The translations under genes and the position numbers were made by a program. Below are positions 8,037-17,219 of a stretch of DNA of 64,000 bases, in pieces. Positions within the stretch are counted from its first letter, which is position 1. Each line of letters starts with the position of its first letter. The notes under the pieces were generated by a model that was not told the origin of the DNA, did no database searches, and worked only from the letters and a program-made list of their open reading frames with translations. This DNA comes from Hahella sp. (GTDB lineage: Bacteria > Pseudomonadota > Gammaproteobacteria > Pseudomonadales > Oleiphilaceae): assembly GCA_028280065.1 (NCBI GenBank), contig JANQMN010000066.1, forward strand, positions 62,001 to 126,000, written 5' to 3'.

Positions 8037-9818
8037 ATGAAGCCGTTTTCTCGCCGGGCGTTTATCAAGCTATCCGCAATGGGACTGGGCGCTGCAGTCA
8101 TTTCTACAGGGTTACAGGGTTGTTCGGACAACGATAATGATAACAACGACTCAACTGAAACGGATGGTTCGGTCGATGATGGCTTGCAGGTCAGTTTTGA
8201 CCATGGCATTGCCAGCGGCGACCCTTTGGCAACCAGTGTGATTATCTGGACCCGCGTTAATCCAGGCGATAGTGGCGCTGAATCTGTTTCAGTAAGCTGG
8301 GAGGTCGCTTCAGATCAAGAATTCACCGATTTACTCCACAGTGGCACTACAACGACTAGCGCCGAGCGCGATTTTACAATTAAGGTGGATGTACAGAATC
8401 TGCAACCCGGAACGATCTACTACTACCGATTCCATTCCAATGGAACGACCACGGCAACCGGGCAAACTAAGACCCTGCCGGAAGGTGCCGTCGATACCGT
8501 AAAACTGGCAGTATTCTCTTGTGCCAACTATCCGGCCGGCTTTTTCCATGTTTATGGCGAAGCTGCCAAACGCAACGATCTGGATGCCGTGGTCCACCTT
8601 GGCGACTATCTCTATGAATACGGCAGCGACGGCTACGCGACGGAAGATGCTGAAGCTTTGGGTCGCACTTTGGCCGCAGATAATGCCAGCGAAATCCTGA
8701 ATCTGGCTGACTATCGCAAACGCTATGCGCTATACCGGTCTGACGCAGACTTACAGGCGCTACATCAAAATACGCCCTTTATCGTGGTTTGGGATGACCA
8801 CGAGGTAACTAACGACAGCTGGAAAAACGGGGCTGAAAATCATAACGAAGGCGAAGGCGACTTCACCGAAAGAAAGTTACAGGCGCTACAGGCCTATTTC
8901 GAATGGTTGCCCATTCGCCCGGCGTATGAAGGGGATACCGAAACCATCTACCGCCGCTTTGACTTCGGTGATCTGGTCAGCCTGCATATGTTGGACACCA
9001 GGCTGATTGCCCGCGATAAGCAACTGGATTATGCAAACTATATCGATCCGGCCACGGGCACCTTCAATGCACCGCAGTTTATCAGCGATGTATCCAGCAC
9101 CAGCCGCGCTCTGCTCGGTGCTGATCAAACCAGTTGGCTACAGTTTTCCCTGGCCGGTTCAAACGCCACCTGGCAGGTGCTCGGCCAGCAGGTATTGATG
9201 GGCCGTATGAATCTACCCGCTGAACTGTTTTTCCAGCTTGCCAATCCGGACCCCGCCGTGATCTTGCCTGCATTTCAGGAACTGGCAACACTCAAGGGCC
9301 GGGCATTGGCCGGAGATCCCTCCTTGACCGAAACCGAGAGAGCCAGAATTGAAACCGTCGTGCCCTACAATCTGGACGCCTGGGATGGTTATGCCTACGA
9401 ACGCGAGCTGATCTTCGGCACCGCGATTCAAATGGATAAAAACCTGGTCGTATTGGCCGGGGACACCCACAATGCCTGGGCCAACAATCTTAAGGATTTG
9501 AGCGGCCGCGCTGTCGGGGTTGAGTTCGCTACGGCGTCCGTCAGCTCGCCTGGGCTCGAAGACTATCTGTCACTGCCGCCTGGCTTGGAGTTTGCCATGC
9601 AGACTGAGCTCGGCTTGACAACCCTGGTAGACGACTTGGAATACGTAAACGTAAATCAGCGGGGTTATATGGTGGTTACCTTTACAACAGAACGCGCCAC
9701 AGCGGAATGGATATTTATAGACACCGTCAAATCTCAGGAATACAACATCGACAGCGCCCGAACTCACTCCCTCTCCACGCTTCCAGGAGCCGGAAATAGG
9801 GCTTTGTCAACAGGTTAA
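8037..9818 (+). CDS. phoD: PhoD-type alkaline phosphatase/phosphodiesterase, Tat-exported
   Basis: A 593-residue protein. The N-terminus has a twin-arginine signal (FSRRAFIK) followed by a hydrophobic stretch ending in LQGC, so it may be exported folded and lipid-anchored at Cys29. Next comes the N-terminal Fn3-like PhoD domain (FDHGIASGDPLATSVIIWTR), then the metallophosphatase core with the metal-binding signatures HLGDYLYEY and WDDHEVTND, and late GDTHNAWA. PhoD enzymes hydrolyse phosphate mono- and diesters outside the cytoplasm with Ca/Fe cofactors. It belongs with the nucleotidase downstream (10057) as a phosphate-scavenging pair, though 238 bases and a hairpin separate them. Confidence 0.9.
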   Translation: MKPFSRRAFIKLSAMGLGAAVISTGLQGCSDNDNDNNDSTETDGSVDDGLQVSFDHGIASGDPLATSVIIWTRVNPGDSGAESVSVSWEVASDQEFTDLLHSGTTTTSAERDFTIKVDVQNLQPGTIYYYRFHSNGTTTATGQTKTLPEGAVDTVKLAVFSCANYPAGFFHVYGEAAKRNDLDAVVHLGDYLYEYGSDGYATEDAEALGRTLAADNASEILNLADYRKRYALYRSDADLQALHQNTPFIVVWDDHEVTNDSWKNGAENHNEGEGDFTERKLQALQAYFEWLPIRPAYEGDTETIYRRFDFGDLVSLHMLDTRLIARDKQLDYANYIDPATGTFNAPQFISDVSSTSRALLGADQTSWLQFSLAGSNATWQVLGQQVLMGRMNLPAELFFQLANPDPAVILPAFQELATLKGRALAGDPSLTETERARIETVVPYNLDAWDGYAYERELIFGTAIQMDKNLVVLAGDTHNAWANNLKDLSGRAVGVEFATASVSSPGLEDYLSLPPGLEFAMQTELGLTTLVDDLEYVNVNQRGYMVVTFTTERATAEWIFIDTVKSQEYNIDSARTHSLSTLPGAGNRALSTG

Positions 9819-9825
9819 CATCGAG

Positions 9826-9851
9826 TCCTCCCTGCATTACACCGGGGAGGA
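9826..9851 (+). terminator. Hairpin after the PhoD-type gene, weak terminator
   Basis: TCCTCCC and GGGAGGA form a perfect 7-bp stem with a 12-base loop, starting 8 bases after the phosphatase stop. There is no T-run after it (ACAATCTATCG), so termination efficiency is doubtful; it may mainly protect the mRNA 3' end. Confidence 0.35.
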
Positions 9852-10056
9852 ACAATCTATCGACAGTCATCGAAGCGCCTGCATTAGAGTCCTCATAGCG
9901 GCGGTAATTGCGAGGGCTCGAATCACGAAATTGTGTAACAAAACCTTCACCAAATTGTAAAGACAGCCCCTGACTATATTTGATCGACAAAAGCTGACAT
10001 GTGTTCGATTTTTCGAAAGCAACCAATCAAAAATGACGTCATATAAGGGGTTACTT

Positions 10057-12048
10057 ATGACAAGTTTCAAGAAAACGTCTTTGGCAATAATAAGTGCAAT
10101 GCTGTTATCCGCGTGCGATGGGGACGACGGCGACCAAGGACCACAAGGCCCGGCAGGCGAACAAGGACCGGCAGGCGAACAGGGTCCGGCCGGAGAGCAA
10201 GGCACGGCCGGCGAATCTGCTTCCACGGCCAAAGCGATCGACATCACCATTTTGCATATGAATGACCACCATTCTCACATCGCTGCGGATGATTTCGATT
10301 TTGACGTGTCCGGGCTTTCCCTGTCCGGCACTACGGAAGCAGGCGGCGCGATCGCAGAAGTCGAAGTTACCTACGGCGGCTTCCCGATGATGGTTAGCCT
10401 GTTTGATACGGTGGCCAGCCAAAACGACAATGTTTTAAAACTTCACGCCGGTGACGCCATTACCGGAACGCTCTATTACAGCCTATTCAATGGCGCCGCG
10501 GATGCAGCGGTAATGAACGAGGTCTGCTTCGATGCGTTTGCCCTTGGCAATCATGAGTTTGACGATGGCGACGCCGGCCTTGCAGGATTTCTGGACTCGC
10601 TGAATTCCACCGCCTGTGAAACCCCTGTGCTGGCCGCCAACGTGGTTCCGGGAGCAACTTCCGCCATTGCGTCGGGTTACATTCAGCCTTATACAATAGT
10701 GAAAAAAGAAGGTGAAGACATCGGCATTATCGGTATCGACATCGCCGGAAAGACCAAAAATTCCTCGCAGCCTGATGCAGAGACAGAATTTCTTGATGAA
10801 ACCACAACTTCACAGCAGTACATAGACGAACTGACTGCAATGGGCGTCAACAAAATCATTCTGATGACGCACTATGGATATGAAAACGATATGGCGATGG
10901 CGGCTAATCTGACCGGTGTCGACATAATCGTGGGTGGCGACTCCCATTCGCTATTGGGTGACAGCACCTTCTCGGACCTTGGGTTCAATCCCGTGGGAAG
11001 TTACCCGACAGAAGTAACCGATGCAGCAGGCAACAAAGTCTGTATCGTTCAGGCATGGGAATATGCACATATCATGGGCAGACTGGATGTCAGTTTCGAC
11101 GAGAACGGTGTCGTGACTGCATGTAGCGGCTATCCATACATGCCGATTAGCGACAACTATGTCTATGAGTATAGCGATTCTGAGGATAGATCGCTGGAGT
11201 CAGCGGATACCTTCACGGTAACGCAAGCAATTACCGCTCATCCGGAGGTCGTGGTTACCCAGCCTGATGCGACAACCACAAATTTGATAGCCGGTTTTGA
11301 CGAGCAGGTATCAGTGCTTGAGCAAACCGTCATAGGAACTGCAGCTGATGATTTATGTCTGGAGCGTTTTCCGGGCCAGGGCAGATCAACTATCTGCGAC
11401 GTTTCGGCCACCTATGCGCAAGGTAGCGATATTTCCAACGTCGTTGCGAAGGCATTCATGACAGTGACGCCCACTGCCGATATCGCCATCCAGAACGGCG
11501 GCGGCGTGCGGGTAGACGTTGCCGCCGGTGACTATTCCATAGGCGACGCCTACACCCTGTTACCTTTTTCCAATACCTTGGTGACCTTGGAAATGACGGG
11601 GCAACAAATCATTGATCTGTTGGAAGAAGCCCTTACCAATACCTTGGATAACAGTGGTTCCAGCGGCTCCTATCCATATGCCTCAGGGTTGCGCTACGAC
11701 ATTGACGCCTCTGCGGCATCCGGCAGCCGTGTCAGCAATGTCGAAATCAATCCCAGAGTTGCCGGAACTTGGACAGCAATCGATACAAGTGCCACCTACA
11801 CGGTCGTAACCAATGACTTTATCGCCTCTGGCCGCGATGGCTACACTACATTCGGCACTGTGTTCAATGCCGGTAATTTTGTCGATACCTACACGGAATA
11901 TGCCCAAGGTTTCATAGACTATGTGGAAGGTTTAACCGCCGAAGGCGCTTCCTTGAGCAAGTTGCCGGCAGATGAATACTCGACGAAAACCTATATCGGC
12001 AGGGATGGTTGCAACCACAGTATAGACACAACCTGCTCCGGATATTAG
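10057..12048 (+). CDS. 5'-nucleotidase / 2',3'-cyclic phosphodiesterase family lipoprotein with collagen-like linker
   Basis: A 663-residue protein. The leader ends in the lipobox LLSAC, and a Gly-X-Y tract of ten triplets (residues about 25-54) follows directly. The metallophosphatase domain shows LHMNDHHSHI, LHAGDAITGT, GNHEFDDG and GGDSHS. The C-terminal 5'-nucleotidase domain has NGGGVRVD and the substrate-stacking region near SGLRYDID. UshA-type enzymes release phosphate and nucleosides from external nucleotides. I chose the ATG at 10057 because AAGGGG lies 6 bases upstream; an ATG at 10033 has none. A strong terminator follows the stop. Confidence 0.88.
   Translation: MTSFKKTSLAIISAMLLSACDGDDGDQGPQGPAGEQGPAGEQGPAGEQGTAGESASTAKAIDITILHMNDHHSHIAADDFDFDVSGLSLSGTTEAGGAIAEVEVTYGGFPMMVSLFDTVASQNDNVLKLHAGDAITGTLYYSLFNGAADAAVMNEVCFDAFALGNHEFDDGDAGLAGFLDSLNSTACETPVLAANVVPGATSAIASGYIQPYTIVKKEGEDIGIIGIDIAGKTKNSSQPDAETEFLDETTTSQQYIDELTAMGVNKIILMTHYGYENDMAMAANLTGVDIIVGGDSHSLLGDSTFSDLGFNPVGSYPTEVTDAAGNKVCIVQAWEYAHIMGRLDVSFDENGVVTACSGYPYMPISDNYVYEYSDSEDRSLESADTFTVTQAITAHPEVVVTQPDATTTNLIAGFDEQVSVLEQTVIGTAADDLCLERFPGQGRSTICDVSATYAQGSDISNVVAKAFMTVTPTADIAIQNGGGVRVDVAAGDYSIGDAYTLLPFSNTLVTLEMTGQQIIDLLEEALTNTLDNSGSSGSYPYASGLRYDIDASAASGSRVSNVEINPRVAGTWTAIDTSATYTVVTNDFIASGRDGYTTFGTVFNAGNFVDTYTEYAQGFIDYVEGLTAEGASLSKLPADEYSTKTYIGRDGCNHSIDTTCSGY
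10129..10218 (+). repeat. Collagen-like Gly-X-Y tract inside the nucleotidase gene
   Basis: Ten consecutive Gly-X-Y triplets built mainly from a six-residue PAGEQG unit repeated three times (18-bp DNA units). It lies immediately after the lipidated cysteine, as a stalk between membrane anchor and enzyme. Bacterial collagen-like tracts can trimerise; ten triplets is short for a stable triple helix. Confidence 0.85.
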
Positions 12049-12071
12049 ATATTAAAGGCAGCTAGCTGGCT

Positions 12072-12097
12072 AAGGCGCTTTCGGGCGCCTTTCTATT
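12072..12097 (+). terminator. Intrinsic terminator after the nucleotidase gene
   Basis: AAGGCGC and GCGCCTT form a 7-bp stem with a 6-base loop, followed by TTCTATTTCTTC. It lies 23 bases after the nucleotidase stop and overlaps the end of the convergent binding-protein gene (stop at 12093). Confidence 0.8.
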
Positions 12098-12845
12098 TCT
12101 TCAGATATTTATTAAAAATACGGTAGCGGGTTCCGTTATATATCAACCGGTAAAGCGTATTGTTGAAATCCAGAATCATTTGCGGCTTGGCGGTTTTCTT
12201 GGAAAACAGGAAATGCAGTTCCTCTTGGTAACTCGCCCGGGAACTGAATTTGTGGCCGCTTTCCATGTCCTCGAGCAACGCTTGTAATGTTTTGGGATTG
12301 GCAATTATTCCTTCGACATGAGACCTTTCCAGCATCATGGGCAACTTCTCGAATCCGGTGACTTTTACCACCACATCCGAGTAAACGGGATTTTCCACCA
12401 GGTCGCGAATTTCAACGGGATATGCCCATCCGTTGACCACTCCTAGTCGATTGCCGGAACTAAGAAAGTCCTCGACACCGGAAACTTGCTGAGTTTTATC
12501 GGTATTGGTAAAAAGATTGTGTTCGATGAACTTATAGGGGATGGAATAATAAGCCCATTCAGCGCGATTGGCTTTAAATGAGGCTCCCATGGCCATATCC
12601 AAGGAGCCTTCCTCAATCGAGACCAAAGTGCGGGGCCAGGGATGCTCGATAAAACTTGCCTTGCAACCGAATGCCGCCAATGTATTACGCACCAGGTCGG
12701 CATCCGTTCCAATAACCAAGTCATCGGCATTGCGAAAATGAAACGGCGGTTCGTTTTCATAACCGATACGCATTTCGCAGGCGAAGATAGGGGTAACAGT
12801 CAGCCCCATTATGACACTTGCTATTACTAAAAGGATTCGCATCAT
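12093..12845 (-). CDS. Periplasmic amino-acid-type solute-binding protein (SBP_bac_3)
   Basis: A 250-residue exported protein. The signal peptide (MMRILLVIASVIMGLTVTPIFA) is followed by the family 3 pattern RIGYENEPPFHFR and IGTDADLVRNTLAAFGC. I chose ATG 12845 with GAGAAAG upstream; the longer frame from 12893 would add 16 non-signal residues before the leader. No transporter genes are adjacent, as with the paralogous protein at 1026-1838. Such orphan binding proteins often act as ligand-binding partners of sensors; that role is inference. Confidence 0.78.
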   Translation of the reverse strand: MMRILLVIASVIMGLTVTPIFACEMRIGYENEPPFHFRNADDLVIGTDADLVRNTLAAFGCKASFIEHPWPRTLVSIEEGSLDMAMGASFKANRAEWAYYSIPYKFIEHNLFTNTDKTQQVSGVEDFLSSGNRLGVVNGWAYPVEIRDLVENPVYSDVVVKVTGFEKLPMMLERSHVEGIIANPKTLQALLEDMESGHKFSSRASYQEELHFLFSKKTAKPQMILDFNNTLYRLIYNGTRYRIFNKYLKK

Positions 12846-12925
12846 GAGCACGCTTTCTCGACAACAGGTTGCATTCAACTTAGCACAAATCAACCTATGT
12901 CGTTAGCAACGGCAGAGCCCTGACT

Positions 12926-13804
12926 ATGCCTCGCCGAAATATCTCCGGCTACCGCTTAGGCATAGGTTTCGCCGCCGTCGGCGTTACCCTGTTGAGCTTC
13001 GATGCCTTGCTGATCCGCCTGGCCAAAACCACTGCCTGGGATGTACTGTTCTGGCGTGGATTCTTTTTGTGCATCGTGATGGCCTGTTTGACCGCTTGGC
13101 AAAATCAGTGGCCCCGAGCGATGTTTTCCCGGCGTACAAGCCTAATCGCGCTTGCTGTGGCAATATTGTACGGAAGTACGACAGCGCTATTCGTTTTGTC
13201 CATTACCCATACCAAAGTCGCCAATACGGTAGTTATACTGGCAGTTTCGCCTTTTTTTGCGGCGGTTTTTTCCTGGTGGTTGCTTAGGGAGAGGTTGAAA
13301 CGGCACACCCTGGTGGCTGTGTGTATCTGTACTGCCTGCATCTTCTGGATGTTTGCCGATAGCCTGTCCATGCGAGGAAATCCCGGAGACCTTTTTGCGA
13401 TTTTACTGGCGCTGCTCATGGGACTCGCCTTAACGCTACTGCGGCTGATTCCGGATTATCCCCGGATTTTGATCATATCCGTCAGCGGCTTATTTGCCTG
13501 CCTAATTGCCGCTCCGATGGCCAGCCCTTTCAGTCTTTCCGGACCGACCTATGGTTGGCTGGCGCTAATGGGCTGCATACAGATTCCACTGGCCTCACTG
13601 CTTTTGCTTTCTGCAACCAGGTATCTTCCGGCGCCGGAGGTAAGCCTCTTTCTATTGATTGAAACCATTCTCGGACCTTTTTGGGTGTGGTTGGCCTTAC
13701 GGGAGCAACCGCCGGCATTAACCTTGTACGGCGGCTCGATAATCATCCTTTGCATCGTTTTACATAGCTGGATTAGCATGAAAAGCAAGGCAAACATGCA
13801 GTAA
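12926..13804 (+). CDS. EamA-family (DMT superfamily) transporter
   Basis: A 292-residue protein of about ten hydrophobic helices arranged as two EamA repeats. The first contains LIRLAKTTAWDVLFWRGFFL and VANTVVILAVSPFFAAVFSWWLLRE. The second ends PAPEVSLFLLIETILGPFWVW with LREQP. These inner-membrane exporters move metabolites such as amino acids or purines; the substrate cannot be predicted. It is divergent from the binding protein at 12845 and is followed by an unrelated lipoprotein gene. Confidence 0.85.
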   Translation: MPRRNISGYRLGIGFAAVGVTLLSFDALLIRLAKTTAWDVLFWRGFFLCIVMACLTAWQNQWPRAMFSRRTSLIALAVAILYGSTTALFVLSITHTKVANTVVILAVSPFFAAVFSWWLLRERLKRHTLVAVCICTACIFWMFADSLSMRGNPGDLFAILLALLMGLALTLLRLIPDYPRILIISVSGLFACLIAAPMASPFSLSGPTYGWLALMGCIQIPLASLLLLSATRYLPAPEVSLFLLIETILGPFWVWLALREQPPALTLYGGSIIILCIVLHSWISMKSKANMQ

Positions 13805-13936
13805 ACGGAGCGTACCGCAGTGACCTTGATATCAATTCCCGCGCCTTCGTTACACTATAACCCCAGGTTGTTCTGGTAAATCAAGGCATCGCGGTTATGC
13901 TTTAGGATGTATGGATCGCTTGGGGAGGAGTACAAG

Positions 13937-15016
13937 ATGCAACTGTTGAAAATGACGCTGGGTTTCGTCTTTGGGTTACTACTTATTTCCTGCGGACAAT
14001 CAGATCCAATCTATATCGGCGCCGTACTTCCTCTCAAGGGTCCGGCTAAGTTCGTCGGCGAGGAAGTCCGGGACGGCATGCAATTAGCCGTGGATGAGGT
14101 AAACCAAAAAGGGGGAATCAACGGTCGGCCATTGGTGATGTTGTATTCAGAAGTCGCCAGCCAGGATCAGGACGGAATCAAAGCCGCTTACGATTCACTT
14201 CTGGAGAAAGATCCGCTGCTGATTATCAGCGCCACCAGCAGCGTTTCCTTGATGGTTAAGAACCATACTGAAAAGGCAAATATGCCACTCTTTGCCTTGG
14301 TGGCAACTGCGCCGGACCTTACCATCAACACGCAGCGTGTTTATCGCTATTGGCCGACGGCGGAGAGTGAAGTCCCGCAACTCGCAGGGGTTTTTCCCAG
14401 CACCCCCCGCACGCTGGGTATCATTTATCTCGATGACGGTTACGGGCAAGCGGTTTACGGCAATATGGTGAGCCGTTACCCGGCAGCAACCACAGAACTG
14501 GTTGGCATACCCTTTGATATCGCCTTTAAAGACTTTGAAAAAATTGCCCAACAAGTAAAGGAAATGGAGGCGGTGGTGGCGGTCGGCTTTGATTCTCATC
14601 TGCGGAAGATTTTTAAAGCGCTCAAACAGATTGACTATAAAGGTACCGTTGTTTCGACAACCACCGCAACTTTACCTTCGGTCACGGGCATTACCGAGTC
14701 TGACGGCGTTTATGTCGCCTCCCCGGCGATTTACAACAATAATTTTCTGTTTATTGAAAAGTTCAGGAAGGAATATAACAGCCGTTACAATAAACCATTT
14801 AATCACTATGCGGCCAACGGCTATGACCTGATCGGGCTTATTGCCGGGTTACTCCATGATCAAGAAATTTCGGTAGCCAGTCTGCAGCAACAGATTGACC
14901 GGGGTTTTATCTACTCCGGTGTTTTTGGCAACATTAACTTGGATGCAAACAGCTTTGATATCGACTTCCCTTTGTATCCCGCGAAGATTGAAGACGGCCG
15001 GATTGTCTTTCTCTAG
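13937..15016 (+). CDS. Branched-chain-amino-acid-type binding lipoprotein (Peripla_BP_6)
   Basis: A 359-residue product. The leader ends in LLISC, so the protein is lipid-anchored. The mature start (IYIGAVLPLKGPAKFVGEEVRDGMQLAVDEVNQKGGING, seen in pieces at 14015-14120) is typical of LivJ-like type I binding proteins. I chose ATG 13937 because GGGAGGAG lies 6 bases before it. There are no liv permease genes. Instead, a dCache-HAMP-GGDEF cyclase gene starts 7 bases after the stop, so the protein probably feeds a signal into that sensor rather than into transport. Confidence 0.85.
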   Translation: MQLLKMTLGFVFGLLLISCGQSDPIYIGAVLPLKGPAKFVGEEVRDGMQLAVDEVNQKGGINGRPLVMLYSEVASQDQDGIKAAYDSLLEKDPLLIISATSSVSLMVKNHTEKANMPLFALVATAPDLTINTQRVYRYWPTAESEVPQLAGVFPSTPRTLGIIYLDDGYGQAVYGNMVSRYPAATTELVGIPFDIAFKDFEKIAQQVKEMEAVVAVGFDSHLRKIFKALKQIDYKGTVVSTTTATLPSVTGITESDGVYVASPAIYNNNFLFIEKFRKEYNSRYNKPFNHYAANGYDLIGLIAGLLHDQEISVASLQQQIDRGFIYSGVFGNINLDANSFDIDFPLYPAKIEDGRIVFL

Positions 15017-15023
15017 GTGATAT

Positions 15024-16670
15024 GTGAAAGCCTTTTTTCGTCTAACCCGCATTCAATCCAAGCTTATTATCCTGCTGATATTGGCTATGCTGAGCTTTGC
15101 AGCGACCTTTATCTATGTGCTCAATGCCAGTATCGGCACGTTGAAGCAGGAAAAAAGCAAAGAGATCCTGGCAGCGGGTTCGATCATGATGACACAAATT
15201 GAACAGCGCCTGATCAACCACACGGACAGATTGGCAAGCATCGGCAAACGCCAAGTCATCATTGACACCCTGCATGGGTTACACAACGATCCGGACGTTG
15301 CTCAAGACGCCATCGAAAACCATTCTGATTTCTCCGTCCTAAACCAGCGACTGCAGCGGGAAATCAGAATCATTGAACAAGCCATTGCCGGCATCCAGAT
15401 ATTCCAAAACATTATTCTCACAGACCGGCAAGGACATATCGTAGCCGCTGCCGAACACCGGCTTGGCAAGTCGGCAAAATTAAACGACTGGTGGCTACCC
15501 ACCGTCGAGAACAGCCGCCTGATAACGGAATCAGAAGATGGCTCAGGCATTTCGTTATCGGTGCGAATCAACGATGCACAGGGAAGCTTTATCGGCATCA
15601 TTCAGGCAATCTTGCCAACTCATTGGCTGACCCGGGATTTAGCGGCTACCTTTCAGCTCCGCCCCAGTAGCGAAGTCAGACTCACCAATGCCAAGGGCAG
15701 GCTGATTTACTCCTCGCGGCCATATCGGTATCTGGAAGATGCTGAAAGCGAAACCTATTTCCAGTTGTTTCTCAACGGCGACTCGCAAATGCTGGTTGAA
15801 GAAGGCGGCAAGAAAAAACTCTATGTCCTCTCCGATAACTTCCATACCGCGCAACTTAACGATCTACAGTGGTTACTTTTTATCGCCGACGATTTGGACC
15901 TGATCCTGAAAGATATCTACCGGCTAATGCGCCAGATGCTATACGTGTTTTTGATTTTTTCTATAGGATTCGCAATTCTGGCGATAGTGGTCAATCGCAC
16001 AATTTTGCGGCCTATCCTGGAGTTGCGGAAAAAGGTGGCCGAGGTCGCAGACGGCGACTTTGATCAAAAGTTGGAGCTACGCAATAAGGATGAAATTGGG
16101 GATTTGGCGGCGGCCTTCAACCGAATGGCCGAGCGCCTGAAAACCACCTATAAAAAACTCGAATATGAAGCCAATACCGACGACCTGACTGGCGTGGCGA
16201 ACCGCCGGCACTTTTTCAAGTTGGCTGAACGGCAGTGGAACAACTACCAGCGCTACAAAAGGCCTTTGTCCATGCTGATGCTGGACATCGACCATTTCAA
16301 GCGGATAAACGACAAGTACGGCCATGAAACCGGTGACACCGTATTAAGAGAAGCCGCCCAACTTATCCAGCGGAACTGTCGGTCCACCGATATCTTCGGA
16401 CGCATCGGCGGCGAAGAGTTTGCGCTGCTCATGGTTGAAACCGATCGAGATGCCAGCCGCCAGTTCGCAGTACGCGTTTGCAAACAACTCGCCGATACCG
16501 AGTTAATGGTCATTCAAGACAAGAAAATAAATATCACTATCAGCATCGGTGTCGCTCACGCAAAACCGCAAGAAGATAGCCTGGACGCCTTTATAAGCCG
16601 CGCCGACGATGCCCTCTACCTGGCCAAGAAACGCGGCCGCAACCAAGTCCGGGAATTTATCGAAGCCTGA
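15024..16670 (+). CDS. Membrane diguanylate cyclase: periplasmic dCache-type sensor, HAMP, GGDEF
   Basis: A 548-residue protein. Membrane helix 1 (about 13-30) and helix 2 (about 302-325) flank a large periplasmic region of dCache type. A HAMP linker (about 325-378) and a GGDEF domain (about 385-545) follow. The active site is RIGGEEF, and the inhibitory I-site RSTD sits exactly five residues before it, so it should make cyclic di-GMP and be product-inhibited. The GTG start is 7 bases after the stop of the binding lipoprotein gene, so the two are translated from one message and probably form a sensing unit. Confidence 0.92.
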   Translation: MKAFFRLTRIQSKLIILLILAMLSFAATFIYVLNASIGTLKQEKSKEILAAGSIMMTQIEQRLINHTDRLASIGKRQVIIDTLHGLHNDPDVAQDAIENHSDFSVLNQRLQREIRIIEQAIAGIQIFQNIILTDRQGHIVAAAEHRLGKSAKLNDWWLPTVENSRLITESEDGSGISLSVRINDAQGSFIGIIQAILPTHWLTRDLAATFQLRPSSEVRLTNAKGRLIYSSRPYRYLEDAESETYFQLFLNGDSQMLVEEGGKKKLYVLSDNFHTAQLNDLQWLLFIADDLDLILKDIYRLMRQMLYVFLIFSIGFAILAIVVNRTILRPILELRKKVAEVADGDFDQKLELRNKDEIGDLAAAFNRMAERLKTTYKKLEYEANTDDLTGVANRRHFFKLAERQWNNYQRYKRPLSMLMLDIDHFKRINDKYGHETGDTVLREAAQLIQRNCRSTDIFGRIGGEEFALLMVETDRDASRQFAVRVCKQLADTELMVIQDKKINITISIGVAHAKPQEDSLDAFISRADDALYLAKKRGRNQVREFIEA

Positions 16671-16708
16671 GCCAGACTGAATCCGGAACCTATTGTCTTT
16701 TACACTAA

Positions 16709-17086
16709 TCAGCAATTCGACCATTCTGGCGTATAAATACAGCCGTCGGCAGTACCGCCCACGCCCCAACGGCTATAGCTGTCATAGTGATTCCAATTAC
16801 CATTGCCGTCGCTCCAACCACTGCCATGCGGCGTTTGATATTGCGTCGCATTTGAAATAAGGCAACCGCTTGCTCCGGTAGACTGATTTAACCAGCAACC
16901 GGTCGACGGGTCGACCAGGTAGTACCCTGGCTCGATAGTCATGCCGATCTGTTGCTGCAGATAGTTGACTTCCGCCACGGTGAGCAGTTGACCGTTGATC
17001 ACGACGTTGGAATACCGTTCGGCCCACGCTAATCCCGTCGATAATGAAAAAGCAACGATAAATCCAAAGAGTCTTACCAAGTTCAT
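16709..17086 (-). CDS. Small secreted protein of unknown function
   Basis: A 125-residue protein with a clear signal peptide (LFGFIVAFSLSTGLAWA, cleavage after AWA). The mature part is rich in Gly, Ser, Asn, Trp and Tyr and has four cysteines (GCW, GCL, GCIY, and the terminal C), likely forming two disulfides. I recognise no family. It is convergent with the GGDEF gene that ends at 16670 and appears to be a single-gene unit. Confidence 0.65.
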   Translation of the reverse strand: MNLVRLFGFIVAFSLSTGLAWAERYSNVVINGQLLTVAEVNYLQQQIGMTIEPGYYLVDPSTGCWLNQSTGASGCLISNATQYQTPHGSGWSDGNGNWNHYDSYSRWGVGGTADGCIYTPEWSNC

Positions 17087-17219
17087 ATATTCCCCCTCAT
17101 ATAACTTGTCCGCCTTTGCCGTGAGTTAACAGCATTCGCGGATGGTCATTAATCAACAGCGGATTTAGGGAGTTAGATCCTTCAGAGGATTGGTAACGCT
17201 TTGTATCCTGGGATAACCG

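Noticed and set aside
9990-10000. CTGACAT near the nucleotidase start as a Pho box
   Set aside because: A single half-site with no partner at 11-base spacing.
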